From positions 124,001 to 188,000 of the forward strand of contig NZ_JANSUY010000013.1 in assembly GCF_024741135.1 (NCBI RefSeq): a stretch of DNA of 64,000 nucleotides. The letters are read 5' to 3'. Below are positions 17,075-25,770 of the stretch, one piece after another. The notes beneath the pieces were generated by a model. It was not told where the DNA came from. It saw only the letters and a program-made list of their open reading frames with translations, and searched no databases. Positions within the stretch are counted from its first letter, which is position 1. Every line of letters begins with the position of its first letter. The position numbers were made by a program, and so were the translations under genes. This DNA is from Aquiflexum gelatinilyticum (GTDB lineage Bacteria > Bacteroidota > Bacteroidia > Cytophagales > Cyclobacteriaceae).

Positions 17075-18853
17075 TTAGAAAGTAAGTTTTTTCCAGCTTT
17101 TGATAATAACGGCTCCTCCTATGATAGCAACAATAGTCGCTATACTTGCAGGTACGGCATTTCCGTATATCCAGAATCCCACGGCAAACAAAGCTGAATA
17201 AACCATGATGGAACCAACAAGCATCAATCCTATTTCCATAGGCAATTGTCCCTGTTCCTGCTTTTCATTGGGATACCTGTCCAATAATTTTTTCCATCCA
17301 AAAGAAGCAGGTCGGACTTTTCGGTAAAAGGATAGTAAGATTTCATCATTTTCAGGTTTGGTAAATAAAGTGACCAAGACCCAACCTACGGTAGTAATTC
17401 CCACCCCATAAAGTAATTTGAGGTAAGCTTGGTTTTCAGGGATCAAAATCCATCCCACTTTTGGATTGATCACCTCAAAGAATATTGCCACAATAAATGA
17501 AATCAACATCGCAAAAATTTCTGTATAGGCATTGATCCTCCACCAAAACCAACGAAGAATAAAAATCAATCCTGTCCCTGCCCCGATCTGAAGCAAGATA
17601 TTGAATGCTTCCAAAGCATTGGAAAGTGCCAAAGCAAGGACTGCTGCAAAAACCATCAACAGTACGGTAGAAATCCTTCCAACCATCACAAGTTCTTTGT
17701 CAGTAGCTGTTGGTTTCAAAAACCTGAGATAAAAATCATTCACAACATAAGAAGATCCCCAATTGAGGTGTGTCGAAAGTGTGGACATCACTGCAGCAAT
17801 CAAAGATGCCAGGACAATTCCTATCAATCCTGTCGGCAGGAAAGTCAACATGGCTGAATAAGCCAAGTCATCCCCCAATTTGTCAGCAGGAATATTTGGA
17901 AAAGCCACACCCAAATCAGTAATCTGGGGGAAAATAATCAGTGATGCAAGTGCAACAATAATCCACGGCCAAGGCCTCATGGCATAGTGGGCAATATTGA
18001 AAAACAATGTTGCGCCGATAGCATTCTTTTCATCCTTTGCGGAAAGCATCCTTTGGGCGATATAGCCACCACCACCGGGTTCTGCCCCAGGGTACCATGT
18101 AGCCCACCACTGAATGGCGAGTGGCATGATCAGCAATGGAATAATGAGGTTCCAGTCATTGAAATCCGGTAGGAAATTAAGTTTTTCAGATACATTTGGA
18201 TGAGTGAGCAAATTATTCAAAGAACCGATTTCGGGCATATCCAAAATGTAAAACGCTGCCCCGATAGATCCTGCCATGGCAATAAAAAACTGAAAGAAAT
18301 CAGTAAGCAAGACACCTTTCAATCCACCTAAAGAACTATAAATGACTGTCACTACTGAAGCGAGAAGCAAAGTCTCGATTGGACTTAATCCCAACATCAC
18401 ACCGCCGATTTTGATCGCAGCTAATGAAACCGTAGCCATGATGACCACATTGAAGAAGACACCCAAATACAAAGCTCGGAAAGCCCTTAAAAAAGCTGCA
18501 GGCTTGCCACTATACCGCATTTCATAAAATTCGAGGTCTGTCGTGAGCTCAGACCGTCTCCAAAGTTTGGCATATACAAAGACCGTTAGCATCCCTGTCA
18601 GTAAGAATGCCCACCAAACCCAGTTGCCTGAAACCCCTTGTTTTCTTACAATGTCAGTCACCAGATTGGGTGTGTCTGCTGAGAAGGTTGTGGCTACCAT
18701 CGATACGCCTAGAAGCCACCAAGGCATATTTCTTCCCGAAAGGAAAAATTCCTTTGCGGATGCACCGGCTGTCCTTGAGGCAAATACACCTATCAACATA
18801 GAGATGATAAAAAAGGCCGCAATGATAGCCCAGTCAATGAAGGATATATTCAT
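17075..18853 (-). CDS. Sodium:solute symporter (SSS) family transporter
   Basis: The 592-residue protein is a polytopic inner-membrane transporter with about 14 hydrophobic helices. It starts with the SSS pattern IDWAIIAAFFIISMLIGVF and FFLSGRNMPWWLLGVSMVAT (residues about 35-54), which holds part of the sodium site. The length fits the larger sugar or anion transporting members. It couples sodium entry to uptake of a sugar, organic acid or amino acid. It is divergent from an APH-type kinase gene at 19132, sharing a 278-bp upstream region. A sugar imported here could be phosphorylated by that kinase, which is a guess from position only. Confidence 0.92.
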   Translation of the reverse strand: MNISFIDWAIIAAFFIISMLIGVFASRTAGASAKEFFLSGRNMPWWLLGVSMVATTFSADTPNLVTDIVRKQGVSGNWVWWAFLLTGMLTVFVYAKLWRRSELTTDLEFYEMRYSGKPAAFLRAFRALYLGVFFNVVIMATVSLAAIKIGGVMLGLSPIETLLLASVVTVIYSSLGGLKGVLLTDFFQFFIAMAGSIGAAFYILDMPEIGSLNNLLTHPNVSEKLNFLPDFNDWNLIIPLLIMPLAIQWWATWYPGAEPGGGGYIAQRMLSAKDEKNAIGATLFFNIAHYAMRPWPWIIVALASLIIFPQITDLGVAFPNIPADKLGDDLAYSAMLTFLPTGLIGIVLASLIAAVMSTLSTHLNWGSSYVVNDFYLRFLKPTATDKELVMVGRISTVLLMVFAAVLALALSNALEAFNILLQIGAGTGLIFILRWFWWRINAYTEIFAMLISFIVAIFFEVINPKVGWILIPENQAYLKLLYGVGITTVGWVLVTLFTKPENDEILLSFYRKVRPASFGWKKLLDRYPNEKQEQGQLPMEIGLMLVGSIMVYSALFAVGFWIYGNAVPASIATIVAIIGGAVIIKSWKKLTF

Positions 18854-19131
18854 AATGATTTGGGTTGAATTGATTGAAATTAAGCTGAGTTTATTGATTT
18901 TTTTAATTTACTACTCTAAACTTCTTTAATAAATTTTACTAATGTAAATAATATCTCAATAATTGCAAAAGGTAGGATTTTCAATGTTAAAAAAAAGGGA
19001 TTGAATACAATTACAATCGAAACCCTTCTCTTTGAAAAATAAAGGAAAATCAAATGTTGAATGCACATTAAGAATCTACTGCTGAAATGATTCCAAAAAC
19101 TTACTTTTGCAACTGAACTTCATTTGTAGAT
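18854..19131. other. Divergent intergenic region, AT-rich, no gene seen
   Basis: These 278 bp separate the divergent symporter and kinase genes and should hold both promoters. Apart from TACTTTTG at 19102-19109 I see no ORF, strong hairpin or RNA gene. Confidence 0.5.
19102..19109 (+). promoter_or_regulatory. Candidate -7 element for the phosphotransferase gene
   Basis: TACTTTTG matches the Bacteroidetes TAnnTTTG -7 consensus 22 nt before the ATG. No clear TTG element lies at the usual 19-21 nt upstream. Confidence 0.3.
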
Positions 19132-20163
19132 ATGTCCTCTTTTTCCTGGTTACCGACCCTCAACAAAGAATATGGATTAGAAATCTCACCTTCTGCTATC
19201 CGGTCTTTTGGCGACGGTCATATCCACCAGACTTTTTTGATTGAAACAAAAAGTGCAAAACTTATCCTCCAGCGCTTTAACAATCTTGTTTTCAGATTTC
19301 CTGAAAGAATATCCCAAAACCACGCCATCCTTATTGACCAAATCAAGTCAGAGGAACTACCTTATATCTTGCCATTGCCCATTCCCAATTTAGCAGGCGA
19401 ATTATTTACTTTCATTGATGAGGCTTACTTTAGGATTTCTCCATTTGTATCAGGCAAATGCGTCAATGAGATCGAAAATCCACATCTTGCCTATCTTGCT
19501 GCAAAGGCATTCGCCCTGTTTATCAAAGCAGGAATCCACATTCCGGCATCAGAGTTTCAGGAAGCCATTCCGGGATTTCATGACCTGGAACTCCGATACA
19601 ACCAATTGTTAGAGGCTTTGAAAAACACCAAAAGAATCTTGAGCGGAGAATTAAAAGAACTGGTCGAATTCTATTTAGGACAAAAAGACTTGGTGGATCA
19701 ATATCTCAGTTGGAAAGAAAAATTACCCTTAAGATTGACCCACAGCGACACCAAAATCAATAACCTGATTTTTGCTGATGACTTTTCCAAAGTCAATGCT
19801 GTAATTGATTTGGATACCCTGATGGCGGGATATGTCTATTATGATTTTGGGGATTTGGTACGGACAGTGGCTTGTACGGAAGGCGAAGGTTCAAAGGATT
19901 GGGAAAAAATCAATGTGGACAATGCCAAATACAATGCTCTATTGGAAGGATTCTTGGAAGTGGGCAATGGAGTTTTTACAGAAGAGGAAATCAATTCCCT
20001 TTCATTTGGAGGACTGATGATGACCTGTATTATGGGATTTAGGTTTCTGGCGGATTACCTGAAAGGAAATATCTACTACACCATTCACTATGAAGAACAA
20101 AACCTCCACCGGGCTAAAAATCAGATGTATTTATTGAAAGGATTGAGGGAACTCGTAAAATAA
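19132..20163 (+). CDS. APH-family phosphotransferase (small-molecule kinase)
   Basis: The 343-residue cytoplasmic protein has the aminoglycoside/choline kinase fold. An N-lobe (GDGHIHQTFLIET, residues about 24-36) is followed by the catalytic loop LTHSDTKINNLIF (about 203-215), where the Asp is the base and the Asn binds magnesium, and by the second metal motif VIDLDTLMAG (about 224-233). Such kinases in Bacteroidota commonly phosphorylate sugars such as N-acetylhexosamines or homoserine-like alcohols; antibiotic resistance is not implied. It is divergent from a sodium:solute symporter, which could supply its substrate. The fold is firm and the substrate is unknown. Confidence 0.88.
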   Translation: MSSFSWLPTLNKEYGLEISPSAIRSFGDGHIHQTFLIETKSAKLILQRFNNLVFRFPERISQNHAILIDQIKSEELPYILPLPIPNLAGELFTFIDEAYFRISPFVSGKCVNEIENPHLAYLAAKAFALFIKAGIHIPASEFQEAIPGFHDLELRYNQLLEALKNTKRILSGELKELVEFYLGQKDLVDQYLSWKEKLPLRLTHSDTKINNLIFADDFSKVNAVIDLDTLMAGYVYYDFGDLVRTVACTEGEGSKDWEKINVDNAKYNALLEGFLEVGNGVFTEEEINSLSFGGLMMTCIMGFRFLADYLKGNIYYTIHYEEQNLHRAKNQMYLLKGLRELVK

Positions 20164-20249
20164 TTGTCTAAAATTTTACCCAAAATGTTGAAGGTAGAAA
20201 ATTAAAACTTTTTAAGTATGCACAATTAAACCTACCCTTAGGTTAGTAA

Positions 20250-22334
20250 TCACCTTCTCCCAAACTCTGCTTTTGCTTCCTCGAGAAAGCTGACAAAATT
20301 CAGGACATTGGTATCGTAAGCTTTTGGCTTGACAAGCAATTCTTCATTGTGGTCCAGGATCACATAATAGGGCTGCGCATTGTTGTTGAACTTCGTGATC
20401 TGGAAATCAGCGTTTTGCTTGCCAATGGTTTTTTTCTCCTTTCCATCATAATCAGACACATACCATTCGGCTTCCGGCAGTTCATACCGCTCATCGATAT
20501 ACAAAGCAACCATCACAAAATCTTCCTTCAGCCTTTGCAAAACCTGCGGATCTGACCACACACGGGCTTCCATTTCCCGACAGTTGACACAGCCGTGGCC
20601 TGTAAAATCAATAAACAAGGGTTTTCCCTGCTTCTGTGCGGCGGCTAAAGCCTGTTTGTAATCAAAATACCCTTGGATGCCATGAGGGAAATGCAGGAAA
20701 TCAGCATATTTCGGGTTTTCTCCCAATTGATTGTCTTTAGTGATCGCGCCTGCCCTACTTTCCATCACATTGAAGTCATGGGTCGCCATGGGAGGAAGGT
20801 AGCCACTCAGGGCCTTCAACGGAGCTCCCCAAAGTCCTGGAATCAGATAGACCACAAATACGAAAGTAGCTATTGCCAACATTAACCTTGGAACACCGAT
20901 AAAGTCCATCGGTGAATCGTGCTTGGTCCTGATTTTGCCCAAAAGATACAATCCCAAAAGGAAGAAAATCACAATCCAAATCGTGATATAAATGTCTCTG
21001 TCGAGCAATCCCCAATGGTAAACCTGATCAGCAACGGAAAGGAATTTGAAGGCCAAAGCCAATTCCAAAAATCCCAATACCACCTTTACCGAATTCAGCC
21101 AACCACCGGATTTAGGCAGGGAATTGAGCCATTCAGGGAATACTGCAAACAAGGTAAAGGGGATAGCGAAAGCGAGCGAAAATGCAAACATCCCCGCTAT
21201 CGGGGTAATGAAATCCCCGCCTGCAGCCTTGATCAAAATAGATCCTACAATCGGTCCTGTACAAGAAAACGAAACCAACACCAAGGTAAACGCCATAAAG
21301 AAAATCCCTGCCATTCCACCTTTGTCCGCTTTGGCATCGATCTTATTCACAAAACTGCTAGGCAAGGTAATCTCAAACATGCCCAAGAAAGCAAATGCAA
21401 AGAAGATGAAAATAAGAAAGAAGAAAACATTGGGCAGCCAATGGGTTGAAAGCCAATTGGCAAATTCTGGTCCCTGGACCGCCGCAACTGCCGTCCCGGC
21501 GATGGTATAAATAGCGATAATGGACAAGCCATAAATCCCGGCATTGCGGATTCCTGAAATCCTAGACTTGGATCTTCCTGTAAAGAAAGTCACCGTCATC
21601 GGAATCATCGGAAACACACAAGGTGTCAACAATGCCGCCAATCCTGCCAAAAAAGCAACAAACATAAAACCCAACAATCCACCCTTACTACCTTCGTCTT
21701 CAAGGTCCACAAAAGACCTTTCTTGGCTTCCGTCTGAGACTTCCGCTTTTTCCTGAACAGGTTCAATGGCTGAAACCGAAGAATCAGCCTCGGATTTTTC
21801 AAGATTGGAGTTGTCAGCTGCAGATTCAGTAGGAGTTGGTGTTAAGTTGGATGAGCCCTGTGCAGTGGCTTTGATCGTAAAATCTTCCTCATAAAGGATA
21901 CATTGCCCGGTCACATCCGAGCACATTTGGTATTCTACCGTTCCCTTGATTTCCACATTTGGCTCGGTGATGGAAATCTTCTGCCGAAATTCTGCTGCAA
22001 TCGAAAAATACGTGATATCTGCCTCCCAAACTTCATCAAATTTCTTCTTCGGATTGATCGGTTTCAGCTTTTCGGTGGCCGAAATCCCTTTTGATCCTTC
22101 CAGGCTTAGGCTGGTAAGTACAGGACCGGCATTCTCATCAAAGTCATTGGAATAGATATACCAATTTCTAGGAATTGATGCTTTCAACACAATTTCTGCT
22201 TCACCGCCGACTTTGAGGTCCGGATTGGCAAGTTGGATATTCCACTTTGGTGGAGACACCACTTGGCCAAAAGAGGTTAGGCTTATCAGAAATAAGAAGA
22301 AAAAAAGCAGTGAAGGTTTGAAGTATTTTGACAT
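20250..22334 (-). CDS. dsbD: Thiol:disulfide interchange protein DsbD family
   Basis: The roughly 694-residue protein moves reducing power from the cytoplasm to the periplasm. It has a signal peptide (MSKYFKPSLLFFFLF to SFGQ), an N-terminal DsbD-alpha-like domain (residues about 28-165, with QMCSDVTGQC), an acidic linker, and an eight-helix transmembrane core (about 220-510) containing TPCVFPMIP and FSCTGPIVG, whose cysteines relay electrons. A C-terminal thioredoxin-like domain carries GHGCVNCREME near residue 597. All three redox modules are present. An upstream in-frame start at 22382 adds 16 polar residues before the signal peptide, so ATG 22334 is preferred. It may serve cytochrome c maturation or envelope disulfide repair. 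Confidence 0.93.
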   Translation of the reverse strand: MSKYFKPSLLFFFLFLISLTSFGQVVSPPKWNIQLANPDLKVGGEAEIVLKASIPRNWYIYSNDFDENAGPVLTSLSLEGSKGISATEKLKPINPKKKFDEVWEADITYFSIAAEFRQKISITEPNVEIKGTVEYQMCSDVTGQCILYEEDFTIKATAQGSSNLTPTPTESAADNSNLEKSEADSSVSAIEPVQEKAEVSDGSQERSFVDLEDEGSKGGLLGFMFVAFLAGLAALLTPCVFPMIPMTVTFFTGRSKSRISGIRNAGIYGLSIIAIYTIAGTAVAAVQGPEFANWLSTHWLPNVFFFLIFIFFAFAFLGMFEITLPSSFVNKIDAKADKGGMAGIFFMAFTLVLVSFSCTGPIVGSILIKAAGGDFITPIAGMFAFSLAFAIPFTLFAVFPEWLNSLPKSGGWLNSVKVVLGFLELALAFKFLSVADQVYHWGLLDRDIYITIWIVIFFLLGLYLLGKIRTKHDSPMDFIGVPRLMLAIATFVFVVYLIPGLWGAPLKALSGYLPPMATHDFNVMESRAGAITKDNQLGENPKYADFLHFPHGIQGYFDYKQALAAAQKQGKPLFIDFTGHGCVNCREMEARVWSDPQVLQRLKEDFVMVALYIDERYELPEAEWYVSDYDGKEKKTIGKQNADFQITKFNNNAQPYYVILDHNEELLVKPKAYDTNVLNFVSFLEEAKAEFGRR

Positions 22335-22405
22335 TGCGGTGTGATGTAGGCGAATCTGATTGATAAAGGTGGTTTTGAGCAAAATAGTTCAGACAAATAA
22401 GACAC

Positions 22406-22436
22406 TATTCCCACAAAGGCACTAAGACACAAATTG
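22406..22436. repeat. Octamer array CACAAAG/CACTAAG type
   Basis: CCACAAAG, GCACTAAG and ACACAAAT repeat with period 8 upstream of dsbD. It resembles the two CGCAAAGA-type arrays near the neighbouring dipeptidase gene. Confidence 0.45.
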
Positions 22437-22602
22437 AATTTGGTTATCAGCTATTAGGTTATTTGAAATGCTATTTCAATTGTTCAGAGGCGGAAACTTG
22501 ATATTACCTCGGTCTTCCGACTTTGATCAGATAACTTAGAATTCTTACCCTTTAGAAGTAGAATTTTGGGTTACCCGCAAATTAAGCATATACGGATATA
22601 AA

Positions 22603-22632
22603 TTTTTGCGTCTTTGCGTCTTCGCGAGATAC
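22603..22632. repeat. Octamer array TTTGCGTC downstream of the dipeptidase gene
   Basis: TTTGCGTC, TTTGCGTC and TTCGCGAG repeat with period 8 immediately after the dipeptidase stop codon. The reverse complement contains the same GCAAAGACGCAAA core found at 24043-24062. Confidence 0.6.
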
Positions 22633-22636
22633 TTTT

Positions 22637-24025
22637 TTATTTATTTGCTTCCTCCTTGAAGTGTTTGAAAAACAAAGCAATCGTCTCTATTCCCATGAAA
22701 TAATTCTTGAGTCCATAATGCTCATTGGGAGAATGCAATGCATCGGTATCCAAACCGAATCCCAACAATATCGGATCAAGTCCCATTACTTTTTGAAATA
22801 AGGCACAAATGGGGATGGAACCTCCCTCTCTCGTCGGGATGGCTTTTTTGCCAAAGGCTTCCATGATAGCACCTTCGGCCGCCCTATAGCCGGGAGAATC
22901 TGTTGGAACCACTGCTGCTGCCCCACCATGATGGGAGATGACTTTTACTTTAACCGATGCCGGAGCGATGGATTTGAAATGGTCTTCAAACAATTTGGCG
23001 ATTTCCTTGTGGTCTTGGTTAGGAACAAGCCGCATAGAGATTTTTGCAAATGCTTTGGAAGGAAGTACCGTCTTCGCACCTTCTCCGGTATACCCCCCCC
23101 AAATGCCGTTGACATCCAAAGTCGGACGGATTCCGACCCGCTCGATGGTGGTATATCCTTTTTCGCCTGAAACTTCTGCGATATCGAGCTTCTTTTTATA
23201 ATCCTCCAGGTCAAATGGCGCTTTGTTCAATTCCTCCCGGTAAGCAGCGGAATATTCTTCCACTTTGTCATAAAATCCCGGGATGGTTACATGGTTGTTT
23301 TCATCGTGTAGTGAAGCAATCATTTTGCAAAGCGTATTGATCGGATTGGCGACTGCACCTCCAAAAGTTCCGGAATGGAGGTCTTTGTTTGGGCCTGTCA
23401 CCTCGACTTGCATGTAAGCCAATCCCCTCAAACCTACAGTCACAGAGGGATCCTCCATAGAAATCATGTGTGTATCCGACACAATGACCACGTCAGCTTT
23501 GAGTTTTTCGAGATTTTCTTTGACAAAAATATCCAGGTTCTCAGAACCTACCTCCTCTTCACCTTCGATCATGAATTTGATATTGCAGGGCAAAGCATTG
23601 TTGGCCATCATGGCTTCAAAAGCCTTTACGTGCATGTAAAACTGACCTTTGTCATCTGCTGATCCCCGGGCAAAAATAGCCCCATCAGGATGTCTTTCGG
23701 TCTTCTTGATGATAGGTTCAAAAGGCGGCGAATCCCACAATTCATAAGGATCGGCAGGCTGCACGTCATAATGGCCATATACCAATACCGTCGGTAAAGC
23801 AGGATCAATGATCTTTTCGCCATAGACAATCGGATAACCGGCGGTCTGACAGATTTCAGCTTTGTCTGCACCGGCTTTAATCAGACTTTCTTTGACAAAG
23901 TCAGCGGCTGCAAAAACATCATTTTTAAATTTGGGATCGGCGCTCACAGATGGGATGCGCAAAAGGTCTAAAAGTTCGTTCAGGAACCTATCCTGATTTT
24001 CTTGGATATACTGTTTAACTGACAT
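22637..24025 (-). CDS. M20-family dipeptidase
   Basis: The 462-residue enzyme is a di-zinc metallopeptidase of the M20/M25/M40 family, probably a cytoplasmic dipeptidase like carnosine dipeptidases. The ligands can be seen in VYGHYDVQPAD (His, catalytic Asp), ARGSADDKGQ (bridging Asp), EGEEEVGSEN (catalytic Glu and ligand Glu), VSDTHM (Asp) and LHSPNEHYG (His near the C-terminus), and a dimerisation domain lies between. An N-terminal extension to 24070 would translate part of an intergenic repeat, so ATG 24025 (MSVKQY) is preferred. It is monocistronic and bracketed by inverted octamer arrays. Confidence 0.93.
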   Translation of the reverse strand: MSVKQYIQENQDRFLNELLDLLRIPSVSADPKFKNDVFAAADFVKESLIKAGADKAEICQTAGYPIVYGEKIIDPALPTVLVYGHYDVQPADPYELWDSPPFEPIIKKTERHPDGAIFARGSADDKGQFYMHVKAFEAMMANNALPCNIKFMIEGEEEVGSENLDIFVKENLEKLKADVVIVSDTHMISMEDPSVTVGLRGLAYMQVEVTGPNKDLHSGTFGGAVANPINTLCKMIASLHDENNHVTIPGFYDKVEEYSAAYREELNKAPFDLEDYKKKLDIAEVSGEKGYTTIERVGIRPTLDVNGIWGGYTGEGAKTVLPSKAFAKISMRLVPNQDHKEIAKLFEDHFKSIAPASVKVKVISHHGGAAAVVPTDSPGYRAAEGAIMEAFGKKAIPTREGGSIPICALFQKVMGLDPILLGFGLDTDALHSPNEHYGLKNYFMGIETIALFFKHFKEEANK

Positions 24026-24042
24026 ATTTGGGGTTTTTAGGT

Positions 24043-24062
24043 CCCGCAAAGACGCAAAGGAA
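24043..24062. repeat. CGCAAAGACGCAAAGG octamer array upstream of the dipeptidase gene
   Basis: CCCGCAAAGACGCAAAGG lies just upstream of the dipeptidase start. It is in inverted orientation to the 22603-22632 array and shares the GCAAAGACGCAAA core with it. Confidence 0.55.
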
Positions 24063-24179
24063 TGGCTCAATGTTCCAAGCGCTTATACAATACAATTCCT
24101 TGCAGGGAGATTAACTTCAATATTGGTCAAAATTACGTTTTAAATAAGGAATTGCCTATTTTACCAAAAACTTTTATCT

Positions 24180-25730
24180 ATGAAAGCCATCCTTTGCACC
24201 CATCACGGACTTCCGGAAACTTTGACTTATACTGATATCGTTGATCCAGTTTTGGAAGAAAAAGAAGTTCTCATCCGAGTCAAAGCCTGTGCGGTCAATT
24301 TTCCTGATGTTTTGCTGATTCAGGACAAATACCAGTTTAAGCCTACACTGCCCTTCTCGCCCGGGGGCGAGGTTTCGGGTGTGATTGAAAAAACCGGAGC
24401 TGGGGTCAAACACCTCAAAGAAGGACAAAGGGTGTTGGCACTTTGTGGTTGGGGTGGTTTTGCCGAAAAAGTAAAAGTTGGAGCGGACCGTGTTTTCCCT
24501 ATTCCACCCCAAATGGATTATATGACAGCAGCTTCTACCCTTTACACTTTTGGTACGGCCTATCATGCATTGAAGGACCGGGCAAAAATCCAACCCGGAG
24601 AAACGCTTTTGGTTCTTGGCGCTTCCGGAGGGGTGGGTTTGGCAGCTGTGGAACTAGGGAAAGTAATGGGTGCGATAGTATTCGCCGCGGCCTCCACTGC
24701 TGAGAAATTGGCTGTTTGCAAAGAAAAAGGAGCTGACCACCTGATCAACTACGAAAGCGAAAACATCAAGGAAAGAATCAAAATACTCACTGATGGCAAA
24801 GGAGTAGATGTGGTATTGGATGTAGTGGGTGGCAGATACGCTGAACCCGCTTTGCGGGGAATGGCTTGGAAAGGCAGATACCTAGTGGTCGGATTTGCAG
24901 CAGGAGAGATTCCAAAATTGCCGTTCAACTTGGCTTTACTCAAAGGTTGTGATATCATGGGGGTTTTTTGGGGAAGATTTTCAACCGAAGAACAAAAACA
25001 AAACCAACAAAATATCATGGACTTGGTAGGAATGATCCAAACCGGCAAAATCCGGCAACATATTCATAAAGTATATTCGTTGGAAGAATCACCCCAGGCT
25101 TTGAGGGATATGATGGACAGAAAGGTGGTGGGAAAAGCAATGGTTGCTGTTGAAGAGGCAAAAGAGGAAAGCAAAGAAGCGAGAGACGAGAAGCGAGAAA
25201 CGAGAGATGGCAGTATCAAGTATCAAGACGCAAGTATCAAGTCGATCGAGGAGGAATCTTCCGAAGAGGGCGAACGAATGTATAGAAGTGTGGAGGATTT
25301 GAAAAAGCAGGTTGGAAAATCATTGGGAACAAGTAGTTGGATAACAGTTTCCCAAGAAGTGATTCAGAAGTTTGCCGAAGCCACTGAAGATTTTCAATGG
25401 ATCCACATCGATACCGAGAAAGCAGCAGCCTTATTGCCGGGAGGGAAAAACCTGGCCCACGGATACCTGACTTTGTCACTTGTTCCCAAACTGATATATG
25501 AAATCCTACCTTTGGAAGGTGTCAAAATGGCGCTGAATTATGGTGTAAACAAGGTCAGGTTTCCTTCCCCAGTCTATTCCGGCGATCAGATCCGGCTGAA
25601 AGCCACGTTGACCAATATGGAAGAAAGTCCCGATGGGAACACGAAGCTATTTATCCAAGCCGAAATGGAATCTAACCATGCCGACAAGCCTGTCTGTGTG
25701 GCCGAATTGATTACCTTGGTCAGGTTTTGA
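24180..25730 (+). CDS. NADPH:quinone oxidoreductase (MDR family) fused to a MaoC-type hydratase domain
   Basis: Residues about 1-325 are a zinc-free medium-chain dehydrogenase/reductase of the quinone oxidoreductase type (NFPDVLLIQDKYQ, PFSPGGEVSG, and the NADPH-binding VLGASGGVGLAAVELGK at about 143-159). Residues about 367-516 are a MaoC/R-specific enoyl-CoA hydratase hot-dog domain (EDFQWIHIDTEKA, LAHGYLTLSLVP), with the catalytic Asp/His pair in WIHID and the HGYLT element. The charged linker (about 326-366) is encoded in part by period-7 tandem repeats. Related stand-alone enzymes reduce enoyl or quinone double bonds and hydrate enoyl-CoA, so the fusion could catalyse linked steps of acyl-CoA metabolism. 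Domain calls are firm; the pathway is inferred. Confidence 0.92.
   Translation: MKAILCTHHGLPETLTYTDIVDPVLEEKEVLIRVKACAVNFPDVLLIQDKYQFKPTLPFSPGGEVSGVIEKTGAGVKHLKEGQRVLALCGWGGFAEKVKVGADRVFPIPPQMDYMTAASTLYTFGTAYHALKDRAKIQPGETLLVLGASGGVGLAAVELGKVMGAIVFAAASTAEKLAVCKEKGADHLINYESENIKERIKILTDGKGVDVVLDVVGGRYAEPALRGMAWKGRYLVVGFAAGEIPKLPFNLALLKGCDIMGVFWGRFSTEEQKQNQQNIMDLVGMIQTGKIRQHIHKVYSLEESPQALRDMMDRKVVGKAMVAVEEAKEESKEARDEKRETRDGSIKYQDASIKSIEEESSEEGERMYRSVEDLKKQVGKSLGTSSWITVSQEVIQKFAEATEDFQWIHIDTEKAAALLPGGKNLAHGYLTLSLVPKLIYEILPLEGVKMALNYGVNKVRFPSPVYSGDQIRLKATLTNMEESPDGNTKLFIQAEMESNHADKPVCVAELITLVRF
25179..25241. repeat. Two period-7 tandem arrays inside the MDR-MaoC coding sequence
   Basis: GAGACGA, GAAGCGA and GAAACGA units (25179-25208) are followed by AGTATCA, AGTATCA, AGACGCA and AGTATCA units (25212-25241). 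Both have period 7 and encode the inter-domain linker. Arrays like these normally lie between genes, which is recollection rather than measurement. Confidence 0.7.
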
Positions 25731-25770
25731 AAACCGACAGCGTGGTTTTAGATAATTAAATAAACCCTAA

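Noticed and set aside
20229-20244. Terminator between the APH-type kinase gene and dsbD
   Set aside because: AACCTA and TAGGTT can pair for only 6 bp with a 4-nt loop and there is no clear T-run, so support is too weak to list.
20919-21449. 176-codon plus-strand ORF antisense to dsbD
   Set aside because: It lies entirely inside the dsbD gene, and the dsbD frame has complete domains and cysteine motifs. The antisense frame has a composition expected of a shadow.
25179-25241. CRISPR-like array
   Set aside because: Units are 7 bp with no spacers of regular length, and they lie in a coding frame. They are short tandem repeats.
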